Counted from the first letter of the stretch, positions 1-9,817 are shown. The stretch is 64,000 nt of DNA from Bathynomus jamesi (GCA_023014485.1 JAJOZX010012260.1:1-64000); one strand, 5' to 3'. Notes: generated by a model not told the origin, from the letters alone. Numbers and translations are program-made.

Positions 1-320
1 GAGACTGGCTGCTCCACCATGACAATGCACCAACTCATCGGTCTCTTTTGGTACAGGAGTACTCTGATCAAGAATGCCATCAGTGTGGTTCCACAACCTC
101 CCTACTCTCCAGATCTCGCCCCTGCCGACTACTACCTTTCCAAGAATGAAGGCCCTGTTGAAGGGACGCCGGTTCCAGTCAGCAGATGAGGTGAACGAGG
201 CTACGACGGCGACACTTAAGAGGTCGCAGGAAAAGACTTGCAGGAGTGCTTCCAGCAGTGGTACGGCCGCTGGCAGAAAGGTGACAGCGGAAGGAAACTA
301 TTCGAAGGTGGTGTGCAGTA
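1..320 (+). pseudogene. mariner (DD34D-type) transposase, C-terminal fragment
   Basis: This is the C-terminal half of a mariner transposase, the cut-and-paste enzyme of Tc1/mariner elements. The opening bases read HHDNAPTH, which carries the second catalytic aspartate. In a shifted frame follows PQPPYSPDLAPADYY, the classic mariner block whose APAD aspartate is the third catalytic residue, then LLKGRRFQSADEVNEA and, after another shift, LQECFQQWYGRWQK. At least two frameshifts separate these blocks, so it is dead. The N-terminal DNA-binding part lies beyond the window edge. No terminal inverted repeat is evident at the right end. Confidence 0.85.
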
Positions 321-390
321 AAACCCGTCATGATTACAGGTATGGCTGACAAGCAAAAAGTGTATGATTTTTTTACTCTACTGTAAGTCA

Positions 391-663
391 TATAATGGTT
401 GTGGTTAGCGTCGCTGACTACGAATCCATCGGCCCCGGGTTCGAGACCCGACAGCAGCCGGCGCGCAGCAAAACCCAGCTGTTCATCCTTCCACACAATA
501 AAGAAAGTGGTTGTAAATAAATGGGTATCCTAGGTGGCCTAGTGGTTAAGACGCTGGGCTGCTGATGGGGCATGGTTTGGATTCCACGTTAAACTGTAGG
601 TCTAAGGTGGAGTGAAAAGCTTGACCTTCGTCAGAATGAACAATTCGGGCGGAAGCTAACCAA

Positions 664-665
<2 letters not shown>
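391..665 (+). mobile_element. composite SINE with two tRNA-like heads (copy 1)
   Basis: This copy is non-coding and carries two consecutive tRNA-like pol III promoters. The first has an A box in TGGTTAGCGTCG and a B box in GGTTCGAGACC. The second begins AGTGGTTAAGACGC and carries a degenerate B box, GGTTTGGATTCC. The tail contains AGCTTGACCTTCGTCAG and AACAATTCGGGCGGAAGC. Closely similar copies lie near 19.6 and 30.8 kb, and tail-only copies on the minus strand lie near 14.0 and 16.0 kb, so this is a dispersed family rather than a tRNA gene. It ends in a TG microsatellite. Confidence 0.8.

Positions 666-666
<1 letters not shown>

Positions 667-695
<29 letters not shown>
667..695. repeat. (TG)n microsatellite
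   Basis: Uninterrupted TG dinucleotide run directly after the SINE tail. Confidence 0.95.
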
Positions 696-698
<3 letters not shown>

Positions 699-1152
699 CA
701 GTGGTGAGCTGCCAAAATTTTAACCACCGGGTTCTGTATAAAAAATTCTGAATTCGGCAATAAAAAATTGACAACCCTTCCCACCCCACCCTTTCGCAAT
801 TTTAATTAAATTAATTTCTCGCTATTTGCCTTTTCAAGTGTCTGCATTTTGATTCAGCTAGGTATTAATAACTGCATGACAATTAATTAGTATAGTTAAT
901 TAGAGAAATAGACGTTTCTAATGAAATCAGAAAAGAAGAAATATTTAATAAAAACCGATGAATCATATTATCTACATAGTTAAAATTAAATTGCTCAGTC
1001 AACTTTAGCAATAATGAATTATTCAAAACATAAATATCAGTACATCTATGCTCTCTTCAGCGTCCAGCAAAAAAGTTAACCGGTTCTTATTTTCAAAAGA
1101 TTTTAACAACCGGTTCGCGCGAACCGGTGCGAACCGGGTCCAGCTCACCACT
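699..1152. mobile_element. hAT-like MITE
   Basis: Non-coding segment bounded by short inverted ends: CAGTGGTGAGCTG on the left and its complement CAGCTCACCACT on the right. Just inside both ends are GAACCGG/CCGGTTC-rich stretches. CAGTGGTG-type termini are common in hAT elements. The flanks are AT/TG simple repeats, so an 8-bp target duplication cannot be read with confidence. Confidence 0.6.
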
Positions 1153-1698
1153 ATATATATATATATATATATTATTTTACTTCTCACTGTAATTTTAACT
1201 TATGTAATATATAGGACCTACTTATAACTTACAATATTGTGAATCAGTATTCTAATTATATTCGCTGGAATTATTATATTTAAGTGCATTTTAAATTAAT
1301 TTTAAATGTTTCACTACTCAATACATATTCATGTACAGTACTACTATAATTCAAACTATTTTTAAAAATAGAATTATATAATCCACAATATAATCATTAA
1401 AATATAATAAAAAAAAAAATGGTAAGTATTAAGTTTCGCGGAGACCAGAAGATTGTAGCCAATCAGTCGGTCAAGGAAGTACTCCGAGGGGCACGTTAGG
1501 CAGGAGACAGACAGTGCTGGAACTCCCATTTCTCCTGTCATTGTCCTTTTTAACTGATCTTCTTCTGTCTTATTTACCCGTGAGCAGTCCCGCATACTCC
1601 CAAACACACACTTCTCCCTTTATTCGTTATTATATTACACATAAATGCATTTTATACACTACACGATCTTTCAAGATTTATATTTATATATACGTGTA
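1153..1698. other. AT-rich intergenic sequence
   Basis: Starts with a short (TA)n run, then AT-rich DNA with no gene or repeat family I recognise. Short open frames here look accidental. Confidence 0.6.
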
Positions 1699-1744
1699 CA
1701 GGGTGGGCCGTAAGTTTCCATACATAGGAAAAATAAACATTTTT

Positions 1745-2157
1745 TTATGGACAACCATTTTTATTTATATAATATGCTCTACATGGTTGCCATTGTTTTG
1801 AAAACACATTCAATACGTGTTCCTGTTGATGAACACGCATTAGCACAGTTGACGTTATGCTTGTAATGGCGTTGGTGATACGTTCCTTTAGATGATTTAT
1901 GTCTCGTATCTTTTCCTGATACACCATGGCCTTCAAGTGCCCCCAAAGATAGAAATCAAGGGGGGTGAGATCTGGGATCTGGGAGGCCACTCCACAGGAC
2001 CACGCCGACCAATCCAAGCATCCGGAAACTGCTGATCCAAATACCGACGCACGTGAAGACCATAATGAGGTGGAGCTCCATCTTGCTGGAAGTAAACTGG
2101 GAAGTTACCTTCTTCGTTTAGCAGGGATGGGAAAATCTCTTCTTGCAACATGTTAAG
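1745..2157 (-). pseudogene. DD41D transposase, C-terminal half
   Basis: Minus-strand frames encode YFQQDGAPPHYG (second catalytic Asp), EWPPRS, and DLTPLDFYLWGHLKAMVY (third Asp in TPLD). Counting between the second and third acidic residues gives 41, the DD41D arrangement. A small frameshift near 1975, with locally repeated GGGATCT, separates the two ORF pieces. The protein continues across the BEL/Pao insertion into the fragment at 9332-9530. Confidence 0.88.
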
Positions 2158-2162
2158 ATACC

Positions 2163-2935
2163 TGTGAAAAAACTATATAGGGCTATGGGTTGATTGCCTG
2201 TGCCCTCATCCGTTGGAAATTTCCAACAGACTTCAGTGGAGGGTTACCGACAAAAGCCCTATGCTTTTTCGTTAGAGAGTTATAAATATGTAGGTTGTTA
2301 AAGGACCTTTTTATTTAAGTGATTACGGTAATTTAGCGCGGGATTTGGGAAGCCTTATGTTAATGAAAAGAAATTGCCTCACCTTATTTTTGCTGGGTCT
2401 TTGTTTGCTTCGATGTAGGGCGTTACGATCATTTTCGGTGTAGGGCCGCCACGATGGAGTTACGCGGCGAATTTACTTAAGGTAATTAATATAGGCAGTC
2501 ACTATATAAACCCCTGAAGGAATAGGCCTATCCTTTTATAGTCACTAGGTTTTATATTATAAGGAATTCACTCAGAACTAGAGGGGGACAAAGACATCCT
2601 CCCTGTTTAAAGCTTCGCTGTAACATAAACAGCCCTGAGAGCCGTTCCTTGGTTCTGGTGTATTATTTGCCGAACTAGCAAAATTTTGTTTGGTCTACTC
2701 CTTGGTAGACTAAACAATAAATTGGGTTTTCTTGTTGCTATGTGAGGCTGATTCATACATACAGGTTCTTTGTACGTATGGCAATTCAATTATTTCATTC
2801 CCAATAGGCTATGTCGCCAATCCCGAGGCAATTTTGTATAGATATTTAATTCAATTAATTAATAATTTATATTTAATTATGAAATAAATGTACCACATAT
2901 GATACCATGTTGTGAGCGCGTATAGTTTTTCCATA
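2163..2935 (-). repeat. 3' LTR of the BEL/Pao element
   Basis: Direct repeat of 8548-9326. Shared landmarks include GGGCTATGGGTTGATTGCC near the outer end and GTTGTGAGCGCGTATAG near the inner end. It differs from its partner by scattered one-base indels. The inner side abuts a G-run on the plus strand, so a normal purine tract on the coding strand is not obvious. Confidence 0.92.
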
Positions 2936-3202
2936 TACTGGGGGGGGCCGGAGAAAAATTTGTATGTTATAGATCAAATTTTTTGACAAACTGTGTAAAA
3001 CATGTAAAATGATCAAAAGAATGAAGTAGAAATTTAGGAGAGAGAGGTTACTCAAGACCTATTCAAATAGAAAGTTCAAGAGGCCAACTTCTCAAGTTTA
3101 GTTAAAGTTATGTCAATCAGTTTGACTCCCTTTAGGTATAGGAAATTTATGGGATTAAAGTAAAGTTATTAAGCATTTTAACTTTGCTCAGTTTGTGTAA
3201 GT

Positions 3203-5158
3203 TTATAAGTCACCAGTCTTAATTTTTTCTTGTAAAAGTTTTCTGGCTTTCAAAGCAGTCTTTCTTTGAGGCCTGTCTGGTTTAGTCTGAGTTACATCAG
3301 GCACATTGAGAGATTCCTCCCCAATAGTATCCTGATCCATCCTTTGGGGTAATGGTTCTAATTTAGCCCCACACTCCAAAGGATATAGTAATGTGATATC
3401 TCTGGTGGTTTCACCAGTTGCTGTTTTCAGTTTTACAACCCTGGTAACTTCGTCTTCACCAGTTTTGAGTTCCAAGACTTTTCCCATTGACCAATGTTGT
3501 CTTGGTGTCTTGTCATGTATCAACACAATGTCCCCAATTTTGACTGAATCATTCCAACTTTGTTTTGTTAATTGTTTATGTCTTTCTCTAAGACTTGTTA
3601 AGTATTCTTCTCTCCATTTTGTTATAAATTGAGTCTTGATTTGTGTCAAATGTTGGTATTTTGTGTTGAGTTCTTTGTGTCCTATTTCCCAATCTGGATC
3701 CTCTGTACTGTTATGTTCAGATTCTGGTAACATGTTTACTGTTTCTCCCTTAATTAGGTGGTTTGGTGTGAGAGGTTCTGGCTCATTAATACCATCTCCC
3801 ACATAAGTTAATGGTCTGTTGTTGACAACATTTTCAATTTCTGACAGAATAGTCATGAGTTCAAAAAGTTGTAGATGTTTTGTCCCAATAGTCTTTTTAA
3901 GGCAGTTCTTTACAGTTTGTATGTTTCTTTCCCAAATTGAACCATACCATGGTGTATTAACAGGAATGTACTTCCAGGTTATGTTGTGTTTGGTTAAATG
4001 AGTTTGTACTGTTTCACTGTCACAAATCTGATGAATAATTCTTTCACCAGATTTGAAGTATGTGGCATTGTCTGACCATATAGTTTTGGGTACAGAATTG
4101 TGTGCACAAAATCGTCTGAAAGCAGCAATAAAAGCTTCTGCTGTCAGATCTTCTACTATGTCTAGACATATGGCACGTGTGGCAGCACAGGTGAAGAGTA
4201 CAATGTACACTTTGTATTCCTTTGAATCCATTTTGTCTCCAAAACTCACATTTACCGCTCCAGTGTAGTCAATACCCGTGGTTTCAAATGGCCGAGTAAA
4301 TGTTACTCGTTCCACAGGTAGGTCTGGAGGGCTTGGGGTCTTAAAGGGTCGTGAATGGATACGTTTACAAGGAATGCATGTGTTTAAAATTTTCTTTGTT
4401 TCAGTTCTACCCTTTGGTAGCCAGTAAGTTTTTCTCAGCTCTGTCAGGGTTTGTGGGACTCCCATGTGGTGTATTTTGTTGTGGGTATCCCTGATGATGA
4501 GTTTTGTGAAGTGATTTCTCCTTGGAAGAAGAATTGGGTGCTTAGAGTTGTAAGTCAAAGTTGACTTGTTAAGCCTTCCTTTACACCTTATCAGACCCTC
4601 TGTATCCAGGTACAGATTTAGATCCATGACAAGTGAAGGAATACCTTTGTTTAATGTGCTACTGGACCTAAGATACTTCAACTCCTTGTCAAATTCTGAA
4701 GCTTGTATCTGTTTGAGCCAGTATTTTGTTGCAGTTTCTGTTAAGTTAGAAAAGGCTTTCTGAGGACAGTGTTTGAGAAGGTAGCTATTGACAAACTTGC
4801 AGCAATAGACTGTAATTCTCAAGAGTTTGTTGAGGTCTGAATAAAGGTGATAGTCAAATATAGGTTTGTCCTCAGTGATCTTTTCAGTTGTTGTAGAGTT
4901 GAGTGTGAGGTTAACTACTTTGGCTGGCCAAAGATCCTCACATGTTAGCCATTCGGGCCCTTCATACCAGATTTTATTTGTTTTCAACAGCTTGTAAGAG
5001 AGCCCTCTTGTCAAAAAGTCTGCAGGATTCTCTTTTGTTTTTATGTACCTAAATTTGATACCAAGGTTTGTGTTTGCAGTTTTGATTTCTGTTAGTCTGT
5101 TTTTCACAAATATTTTTTGCAAGAAGTTGTATCTGTGTTGGTCACCCATGTTAGACAA
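3203..5158 (-). CDS. Pao-type pol fragment: RNase H end plus integrase
   Basis: Uninterrupted 651-codon frame. Residues about 37-52 (YIKTKENPADFLTRG) are the end of the RNase H region of Pao polyproteins. A HHCC zinc-binding module follows (H226, H230/231, C261, C264), then the integrase core with D297 (GIDYTG), D363 (WSDNATYF) and E410 (WER). The C-terminus (about 560-620, GDIVLIHDKTPRQHWSMGKV) is the DUF5641-like tail typical of BEL/Pao. Integrase inserts the reverse-transcribed DNA into the host genome. All catalytic residues are present, but this is the 3' part of a polyprotein whose upstream part is broken, so the start Met is only the first one in the open frame. It is remarkably intact compared with the rest of the element. 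Confidence 0.9.
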   Translation of the reverse strand: MSNMGDQHRYNFLQKIFVKNRLTEIKTANTNLGIKFRYIKTKENPADFLTRGLSYKLLKTNKIWYEGPEWLTCEDLWPAKVVNLTLNSTTTEKITEDKPIFDYHLYSDLNKLLRITVYCCKFVNSYLLKHCPQKAFSNLTETATKYWLKQIQASEFDKELKYLRSSSTLNKGIPSLVMDLNLYLDTEGLIRCKGRLNKSTLTYNSKHPILLPRRNHFTKLIIRDTHNKIHHMGVPQTLTELRKTYWLPKGRTETKKILNTCIPCKRIHSRPFKTPSPPDLPVERVTFTRPFETTGIDYTGAVNVSFGDKMDSKEYKVYIVLFTCAATRAICLDIVEDLTAEAFIAAFRRFCAHNSVPKTIWSDNATYFKSGERIIHQICDSETVQTHLTKHNITWKYIPVNTPWYGSIWERNIQTVKNCLKKTIGTKHLQLFELMTILSEIENVVNNRPLTYVGDGINEPEPLTPNHLIKGETVNMLPESEHNSTEDPDWEIGHKELNTKYQHLTQIKTQFITKWREEYLTSLRERHKQLTKQSWNDSVKIGDIVLIHDKTPRQHWSMGKVLELKTGEDEVTRVVKLKTATGETTRDITLLYPLECGAKLEPLPQRMDQDTIGEESLNVPDVTQTKPDRPQRKTALKARKLLQEKIKTGDL

Positions 5159-5159
5159 A

Positions 5160-5829
5160 TTTGACTGTCTGTCCTTAAGTAAATGTTTGTTATGTCAACT
5201 TCTTTATACACTTGTGAAAGAAAGTTGCTGTTTTAACTCCCAATGAGACAGCTAATAATTCAAGTTGTGGTACAGTTTTCTTTTGGTTTAAGGGTGCCAC
5301 TTTTGCCTTTGAATAAACCAAGTTACTTTCATTTTCACTTGTTAAATAGGCACAACACCCTAGCTTGTGTGCTGGCATCTGTAAAAATGTGTAGTGTTTG
5401 CGATTTCAATCTGTAGCCAGCACATCTTGGTACGTAGATGTCTTGAACTTTGTTCAAGTCTGTGGCTAATTTTTTCCAATGAAGTTGGTCTTCCACTGAA
5501 AGTGGTTCATCCCAATCAATTTTCTTTTTCCATAAGTCTTGCAAAAGGATTTTGGATCTTATGGTTGCTGGTAAATATAATCCAATGGGGTCGAAAATTT
5601 TGGATGATTCTGAAAGCACTTGTCTTTTTGTATCGGCATTTGGATTTAAGTTATAACTCTTTGTGCAAAGAGTGTCATCGTGTTCGGAATTCTGTTTTAA
5701 AAACCAAAGCATTCCAAGTGTTTTCGTGTAATTGTTTGGTTCAATGTTCCCATTGTTGTCTTTTGTTATTTGTTCATTTAATTTAGGAGAATTAGAAAGA
5801 GTTTGTACTGTATTCAAACCTCCTACCAC
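5160..5829 (-). pseudogene. Pao-type RT thumb / RNase H fragment
   Basis: Two overlapping minus frames (5335-5829 and 5190-5378). The first includes TKTLGMLWFLKQNSEHDD and KRQVLSESSKIFDPIGLYLP, the RT-to-connection region of Pao elements, then LHIFTDASTQ with the first RNase H aspartate. The second continues with GCCAYLTSENES and QLELLAVSLG (RNase H). Frameshifts occur near 5345 and 5180. Everything upstream, including the RT active site, is absent: the frame stops at 5829, where duplicated integrase-like sequence begins. Confidence 0.85.
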
Positions 5830-5834
5830 TTCAG

Positions 5835-5906
5835 ACTAGTCAATACCCGTAGTTTTAGTGGAGTAAATTTACTCCTCCACAGGTAGATCTGGAGGGCTTG
5901 GGGCTT
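5835..5906 (-). repeat. short duplicate of an integrase segment
   Basis: About 70 bp nearly matching 4266-4345 of the integrase gene (shared blocks AGTCAATACCCGT and CTGGAGGGCTTGGGG). It lies immediately upstream of the truncated RT fragment and next to the first minisatellite. Confidence 0.8.
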
Positions 5907-5929
5907 TGAATCCTGTACTGTTTTTGTGT

Positions 5930-6765
5930 TGTTTGGCCTATGGCCAAGGGAGGCCACAAGACCCTTTTTGTTTGGTCTCTGGCCAAAGGAGGCCACAAGA
6001 CCCTTGTTGTTTGGTCTCTGGCCAAGGGAGGCCACAAGACCAATGTTGTTTGGTCTCTGGCCAAGGGAGGCCACAAGACCAATGTTGTTTGGTCTCTGGC
6101 CAAGGGAGGCCACAAGACCCTGTTGTTTGGTCTCTGGCCAAGGGAGGCCAAGACCCTGTTGTTTGGTCTCTGGCCAAGGAGGCCACAAGACCCTTGATGA
6201 ATATGTTGGGCTATGGCCAAGTGAGACCATCAGCCCTTGATGAATATGTTGGGCTATGGCCAAGGTACCATCAGCCCTTGATGAATTTGTTGGGCTATGG
6301 CCAAGGTAGGCCATCAGCCCTTTGATGAATTTGTTGGGCTATGGCCAAGGTAGGCCATCAGCCCTTTGATGAATTTGTTGGGCTATGGCCAAGGTAGGCC
6401 AAGCCCTTTGATGATTTGTTGGGCTATGGCCAAGGTAGGCCATCAGCCCTTTGATGAATTTGTTGGGCTATGGCCAAGGTAGGCCATCAGCCCTTTGATG
6501 AATTTGTTGGGCTATGGCCAAGGTAGGCCAAGCCCTTTGATGATTTGTTGGGCTATGGCCAAGGTAGGCCATCAGCCCTTTGATGAATTTGTTGGGCTAT
6601 GGCCAAGGTAGGCCATCAGCCCTTTGATGAATTTGTTGGGCTATGGCCAAGGTAGGCCATCAGCCCTTTGATGAATTTGTTGGGCTATGGCCAAGGGTAG
6701 GCCATCAGCCCTTTGATGAATTTGTTGGGCTATGGCCAAGGGTAGGCCATCAACCCTTTGGAGTA
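5930..6765. repeat. minisatellite of 39-bp and 44-bp units
   Basis: Tandem array with two related halves. About seven units near 39 bp (GTTTGGTCTCTGGCCAAGGG...) are followed by about a dozen near 44 bp (GGGCTATGGCCAAGGTAGGC...). Both share a GGCCAAGG..GGCC core. The 39-bp unit is a multiple of three, which explains the open frames on both strands; these are not genes. Confidence 0.95.
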
Positions 6766-6769
6766 GAGT

Positions 6770-6915
6770 AGTTTGTTTGTACGTGTCACTGTCTAACCAT
6801 ATAATTTTTGGCACAAAATTATGTGCACAGAATCAGAGCGCAGCAATAAAAGCTTTTACTCTCCGATCCTTGGTTATGTTTAGACAGGTTGTTGTGTTTG
6901 AGACACATGAAAGAG

Positions 6916-6948
<33 letters not shown>

Positions 6949-7085
6949 ATTCCTCCGAATCCAGTTGGTCTTCAAAACTTGGATTCACCACTCCAATGAA
7001 GTTAATACCCGTAGTTATGAATGAGTAAATGTTGTGTATCCTACAGGTAGGTCTGGAAGGTTTTGGGGTTTTGAAGGAATCCAAT
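6770..7085 (-). repeat. degenerate second copy of the integrase core region
   Basis: Resembles 4055-4345 of the intact integrase: shared blocks include AATTATGTGCACAGAATC versus AATTGTGTGCACAAAATC, GCAGCAATAAAAGCTT, and AATACCCGTAGTT. It is interrupted by a TG microsatellite at 6919-6947. It is non-functional and evidently arose by duplication within the element or by recombination with another copy. Confidence 0.8.
6919..6947. repeat. (TG)n microsatellite
   Basis: TG dinucleotide run inside the degenerate integrase copy. Confidence 0.95.
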
Positions 7086-7329
7086 CTGTTTGCAAGGAAT
7101 GTATGTGTCTGTTGATGAAATCTGTTGTGATTCTTCTTTTAAAAGAAGAATTGGATGTTTGAAGTCGTATGTATATATTTATATACTGTACCGTACGTGT
7201 GTGTGTGTAAATGTGTATTTTGTTATAGGGTTTTATTTTTTGGTTTTGGGTTAGGTTAATCAATTTGGCTGAGTAAAGATCCTCAAACGTTGCATTTGAG
7301 ACCCTTATATCAAGCCTTGTCTGTTTTAT

Positions 7330-7860
7330 GCCTATATGTCAAATAGGAATTGGAATAGGTTGGGCCTATATTGGTCAAATAGGAATTGGAATAGGTTGGG
7401 CCTATATTGGTCAAATAGGACTTGGAATAGGTTGGGCCTATATGTCAAATAGGACTTGGAATAGGTTGGGCCTATATGTCAAATAGGACTTGGAATAGGT
7501 TGGGCCTATGTCAAATAGGACTTGGAATAGGTTGGGCCTATGTCAAATAGGACTTGGAATAGGTTGGGCCTATATGTCAAATAGGACTTGGAATAGGTTG
7601 GGCCTATGTCAAATAGGACTTGGAATAGGTTGGGCCTATGTCAAATAGGACTTGGAATAGGTTGGGCCTATATGTCAAATAGGACTTAGAATAGGTTGGG
7701 CCTATATGTCAAATAGGACTTGGTGGGTTGGGCCTATATGTCAAATAGGACTTGGAATAGGTTAAATAGGACTTGGTGTGCCTATATGTCAAATAGGACT
7801 TCGAATAGGTAATAGGTTGGGCCTATATGTCAAATAGGACTTGGAATAGATTGGAATAGG
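7330..7860. repeat. minisatellite of 32-36-bp units
   Basis: About fifteen tandem units built on GTCAAATAGGACTTGGAATA and GGTTGGGCCTATA. Unit length varies mainly in the ATAT spacer, and late units are rearranged. It sits in the part of the retroelement where gag should be. Confidence 0.95.
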
Positions 7861-7924
7861 GTCACGAATAGGTGTTAGGTGGGTGTAGGTTTGAATTTGT
7901 GCAATTGCTTTAGGTCTTTGTGAT

Positions 7925-8547
7925 GTTACAGTTCGAGTCGAATTTTGTGATGTTACCGGTCTGAGTCGAATTTTGTGATGTTACAGGTCTGAGTCGAATT
8001 TTGTGATGTTAATGAGTCTTATGAGTAAGTTAAATTGCTGAAATAAATTTTATAACCTACACCACAGGTTCAATTATAAATTTAGTGTTTTTAATTAGGA
8101 TAGGCCTTGAGTGTAAAGAGTAAGGCCTACTTTAAGAGGTAGGCCTATTATGTAAGGTAAAGTTAGGTGGGCCTACTAAATATGCCTGTTTGTTGGGCCT
8201 ACCAAGTAGGCTTATATTTGGGCCTATTATTTTATAGGACCTCAAATGAGTTAAGCCTGTTAAATTAACAAGGCTTAGTTTTGTTTGAAGAGTAGGACCT
8301 ATTAAATAGGCTTAATGTTGCGGGCCTATTTTTTTAGGACAAAATAAGTTATGCCTGTTAAATGAACAAGCCTTTGTTTTCGGTTAGTGTAAAGGTAAAG
8401 GAATCGGTTCCCAGTTGAATAGGCCACCATATGAAAAAACTATAGTGGGGTTACGGTTGAAATTGGGGTTAGGCCAATGTGGTAAGCCTAGCCACCGCGT
8501 GTCAGTGTAAATTTTAGAGGGGTTAGTTCCCATACACAGGGCCACCA
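7925..8547. repeat. short tandem repeats in the leader/gag-equivalent region
   Basis: At 7925-8010 a 29-bp unit (TTTGTGATGTTACAGGTCTG...) occurs about three and a half times. Then follow diverged repeats of TAGGCCTA-rich sequence, including two similar blocks about 100 bp apart with GCCTGTTAAATTAAC and GCCTGTTAAATGAAC. At 8421-8445 the LTR/leader junction motif is partly repeated. No coding sequence is seen. Confidence 0.75.
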
Positions 8548-9326
8548 TTTGAAAAAACTATATAGGGCTATGGGTTGATTGCCTGTGCCCTCATCCGTTG
8601 GAAATTTCCAACAGACTTCAGTGGAGGTTACCGACAAAAGCCCTATGCTTTTTCGTTAGAGAGTTTATAAATATGTAGGTTGTTAAAAGGACCTTTTTAT
8701 ATTTAAGTGATTACGGTAATTTCAGCGCCGGGATTTGCGAAGCCTTATGTTAATGAAAAGAAATTGCCCCACCTTAATTTTGCTGGGTCCTTGGTTTGCT
8801 TCGATGGAGGGCGTTACGATCATCTTCGGTGTAGGCCGCCACGATCGAGTTTCGCGACGAATTTACTTAAGGTAATAATATAGGCAGTCACTATATAAAC
8901 CCCTGAAGGAATAGGCCTATCCTTTTATAGTCACTAGGTTTTATATTATAAGGAATTCACTCAGAACTAGAGGAAAACTTTATACGTCTTCCCTGTTTAA
9001 AGCGTTCGCTGTAACATAAACAGCCCTGAGAGAGTTCCTTGGTTCTGGTGTATTATTTGCCGAACTAGCAAAATTTTTGTTTGGTCTACCCCTGTGGTAG
9101 ACTAAACAATAAATTGGGTTTTCTTGTTGCTATGTGAGGCTGATTCATACATACAGGTTCTTTGTACGTATGGCAATTCAATTATTTCATTCCCAATAGG
9201 CTATGTCGCCAATCCCGAGGCATTTTGTATAGATATTTAATTCAATTAATTAATAATTTATATTTAATTATGAAATAAATGTACCACATATGATACCATG
9301 TTGTGAGCGCGTATAGTTTTTCCATA
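8548..9326 (-). repeat. 5' LTR of the BEL/Pao element
   Basis: Partner of the LTR at 2163-2935. Immediately inside it, on the coding (minus) strand, the sequence reads aTGGTGGCCCTGTGTATGGG, a candidate primer-binding site starting with TGG. A partial second copy of this LTR/leader junction (ggccaccatatgaaaaaac) occurs at about 8421-8445. Confidence 0.9.
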
Positions 9327-9331
9327 ATACC

Positions 9332-9530
9332 TTTCGGCATTAAGATTTCCACTGACAAAAATTGGTCCAATAATTCTGTCACCCCATATCCCGGCCCACA
9401 CCATCACTTTACCGGCACCTTGCATCTTCGTCGGACTCAGCCAGTTAGGGTTAGCATTACTCCAATAACGTATGTTTTGCCGATTAACCTCTCCATTGAC
9501 GTAAAAATTTGCTTCATCAGTAAACAAGAT
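9332..9530 (-). pseudogene. DD41D transposase, middle part with first catalytic Asp
   Basis: Encodes [18 protein letters not shown], whose FTDE carries the first catalytic aspartate, then [18 protein letters not shown], ending at NAERY exactly where the retrotransposon interrupts. Upstream on the minus strand only about 60 bp remain before the terminal repeat, so the DNA-binding domain is deleted. Confidence 0.88.
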
Positions 9531-9639
9531 CTTACAAACGCATATTCTTAGGGTATCTGAAACATAAAAACAAACGTTTAAATTTTCCTATGTATGGAAA
9601 CTTACGGCCCACCCTGTATATATATATATACTGTATATA

Positions 9640-9745
9640 TAAAAAGGCATCGTGAGCCTCGAATACCTTGATTTTGCCTCTCTTATAAAGGGGACACATT
9701 TGCGGGCACGTGCTCTTGGCCCCTCCTTTCTACATAAAAAAAAAA
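9640..9745 (+). mobile_element. LINE 3'-end fragment
   Basis: Ends GCTCTTGGCCCCTCCTTTCT followed by ACAT and a poly(A) run. This matches the 3' end of the LINE at 22.9-24.4 kb (TTGGGCCCCTCCTTCCTGC then a poly(A)). It is a severely 5'-truncated copy next to an AT microsatellite. Confidence 0.65.
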
Positions 9746-9817
9746 AGCTGACAAAGTCGAAATTTGTTACAAAGATTGTGATGGGTCGAAAATGTTCACG
9801 TGGGAAATAAATGACCA

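Larger units (their letters stand above)
2163..9326 (-). mobile_element. BEL/Pao-type LTR retrotransposon
   Basis: A 7.2-kb LTR element on the minus strand. It has two about 775-bp LTRs and a pol remnant (RT/RNase H piece, then integrase), and is flanked by the 5-bp duplication atacc (2158-2162 and 9327-9331), the size expected for BEL/Pao. No gag, protease or full reverse transcriptase is recognisable. The region between pol and the 5' LTR is instead filled with duplicated integrase pieces and minisatellites. The LTRs differ by many small indels, so the insertion is not recent. Confidence 0.92.
1699..9616 (-). mobile_element. DD41D mariner-type element split by a BEL/Pao retrotransposon
   Basis: Terminal inverted repeats CAGGGTGGGCCGTAAGTTTC (left) and its complement (right, ending 9616) are flanked by TA on both sides, the Tc1/mariner target duplication. 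Transposase pieces lie on the minus strand at both ends of a 7.2-kb insertion. Without the insertion the element would be only about 750 bp. It lacks the N-terminal helix-turn-helix region, so it was already an internally deleted, non-autonomous copy when the retroelement landed. Related proteins with different TIRs occur at 12.4, 40.9 and 61.5 kb. Confidence 0.9.

Noticed and set aside
1374..1607. 77-codon minus-strand ORF
   Set aside because: No domain or family resemblance; AT-rich context.
2936..2960. Polypurine tract next to the BEL/Pao 3' LTR
   Set aside because: The G-run is on the plus strand, whereas the element is coded on the minus strand, so it does not fit a normal polypurine tract.
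5906..6325. Several open frames on both strands over the first minisatellite
   Set aside because: The 39-bp unit is a multiple of three without stops, so frames stay open automatically; no protein features.
5930..7860. CRISPR-like regular arrays
   Set aside because: Units are contiguous tandem repeats without unique spacers, in a eukaryotic retroelement.
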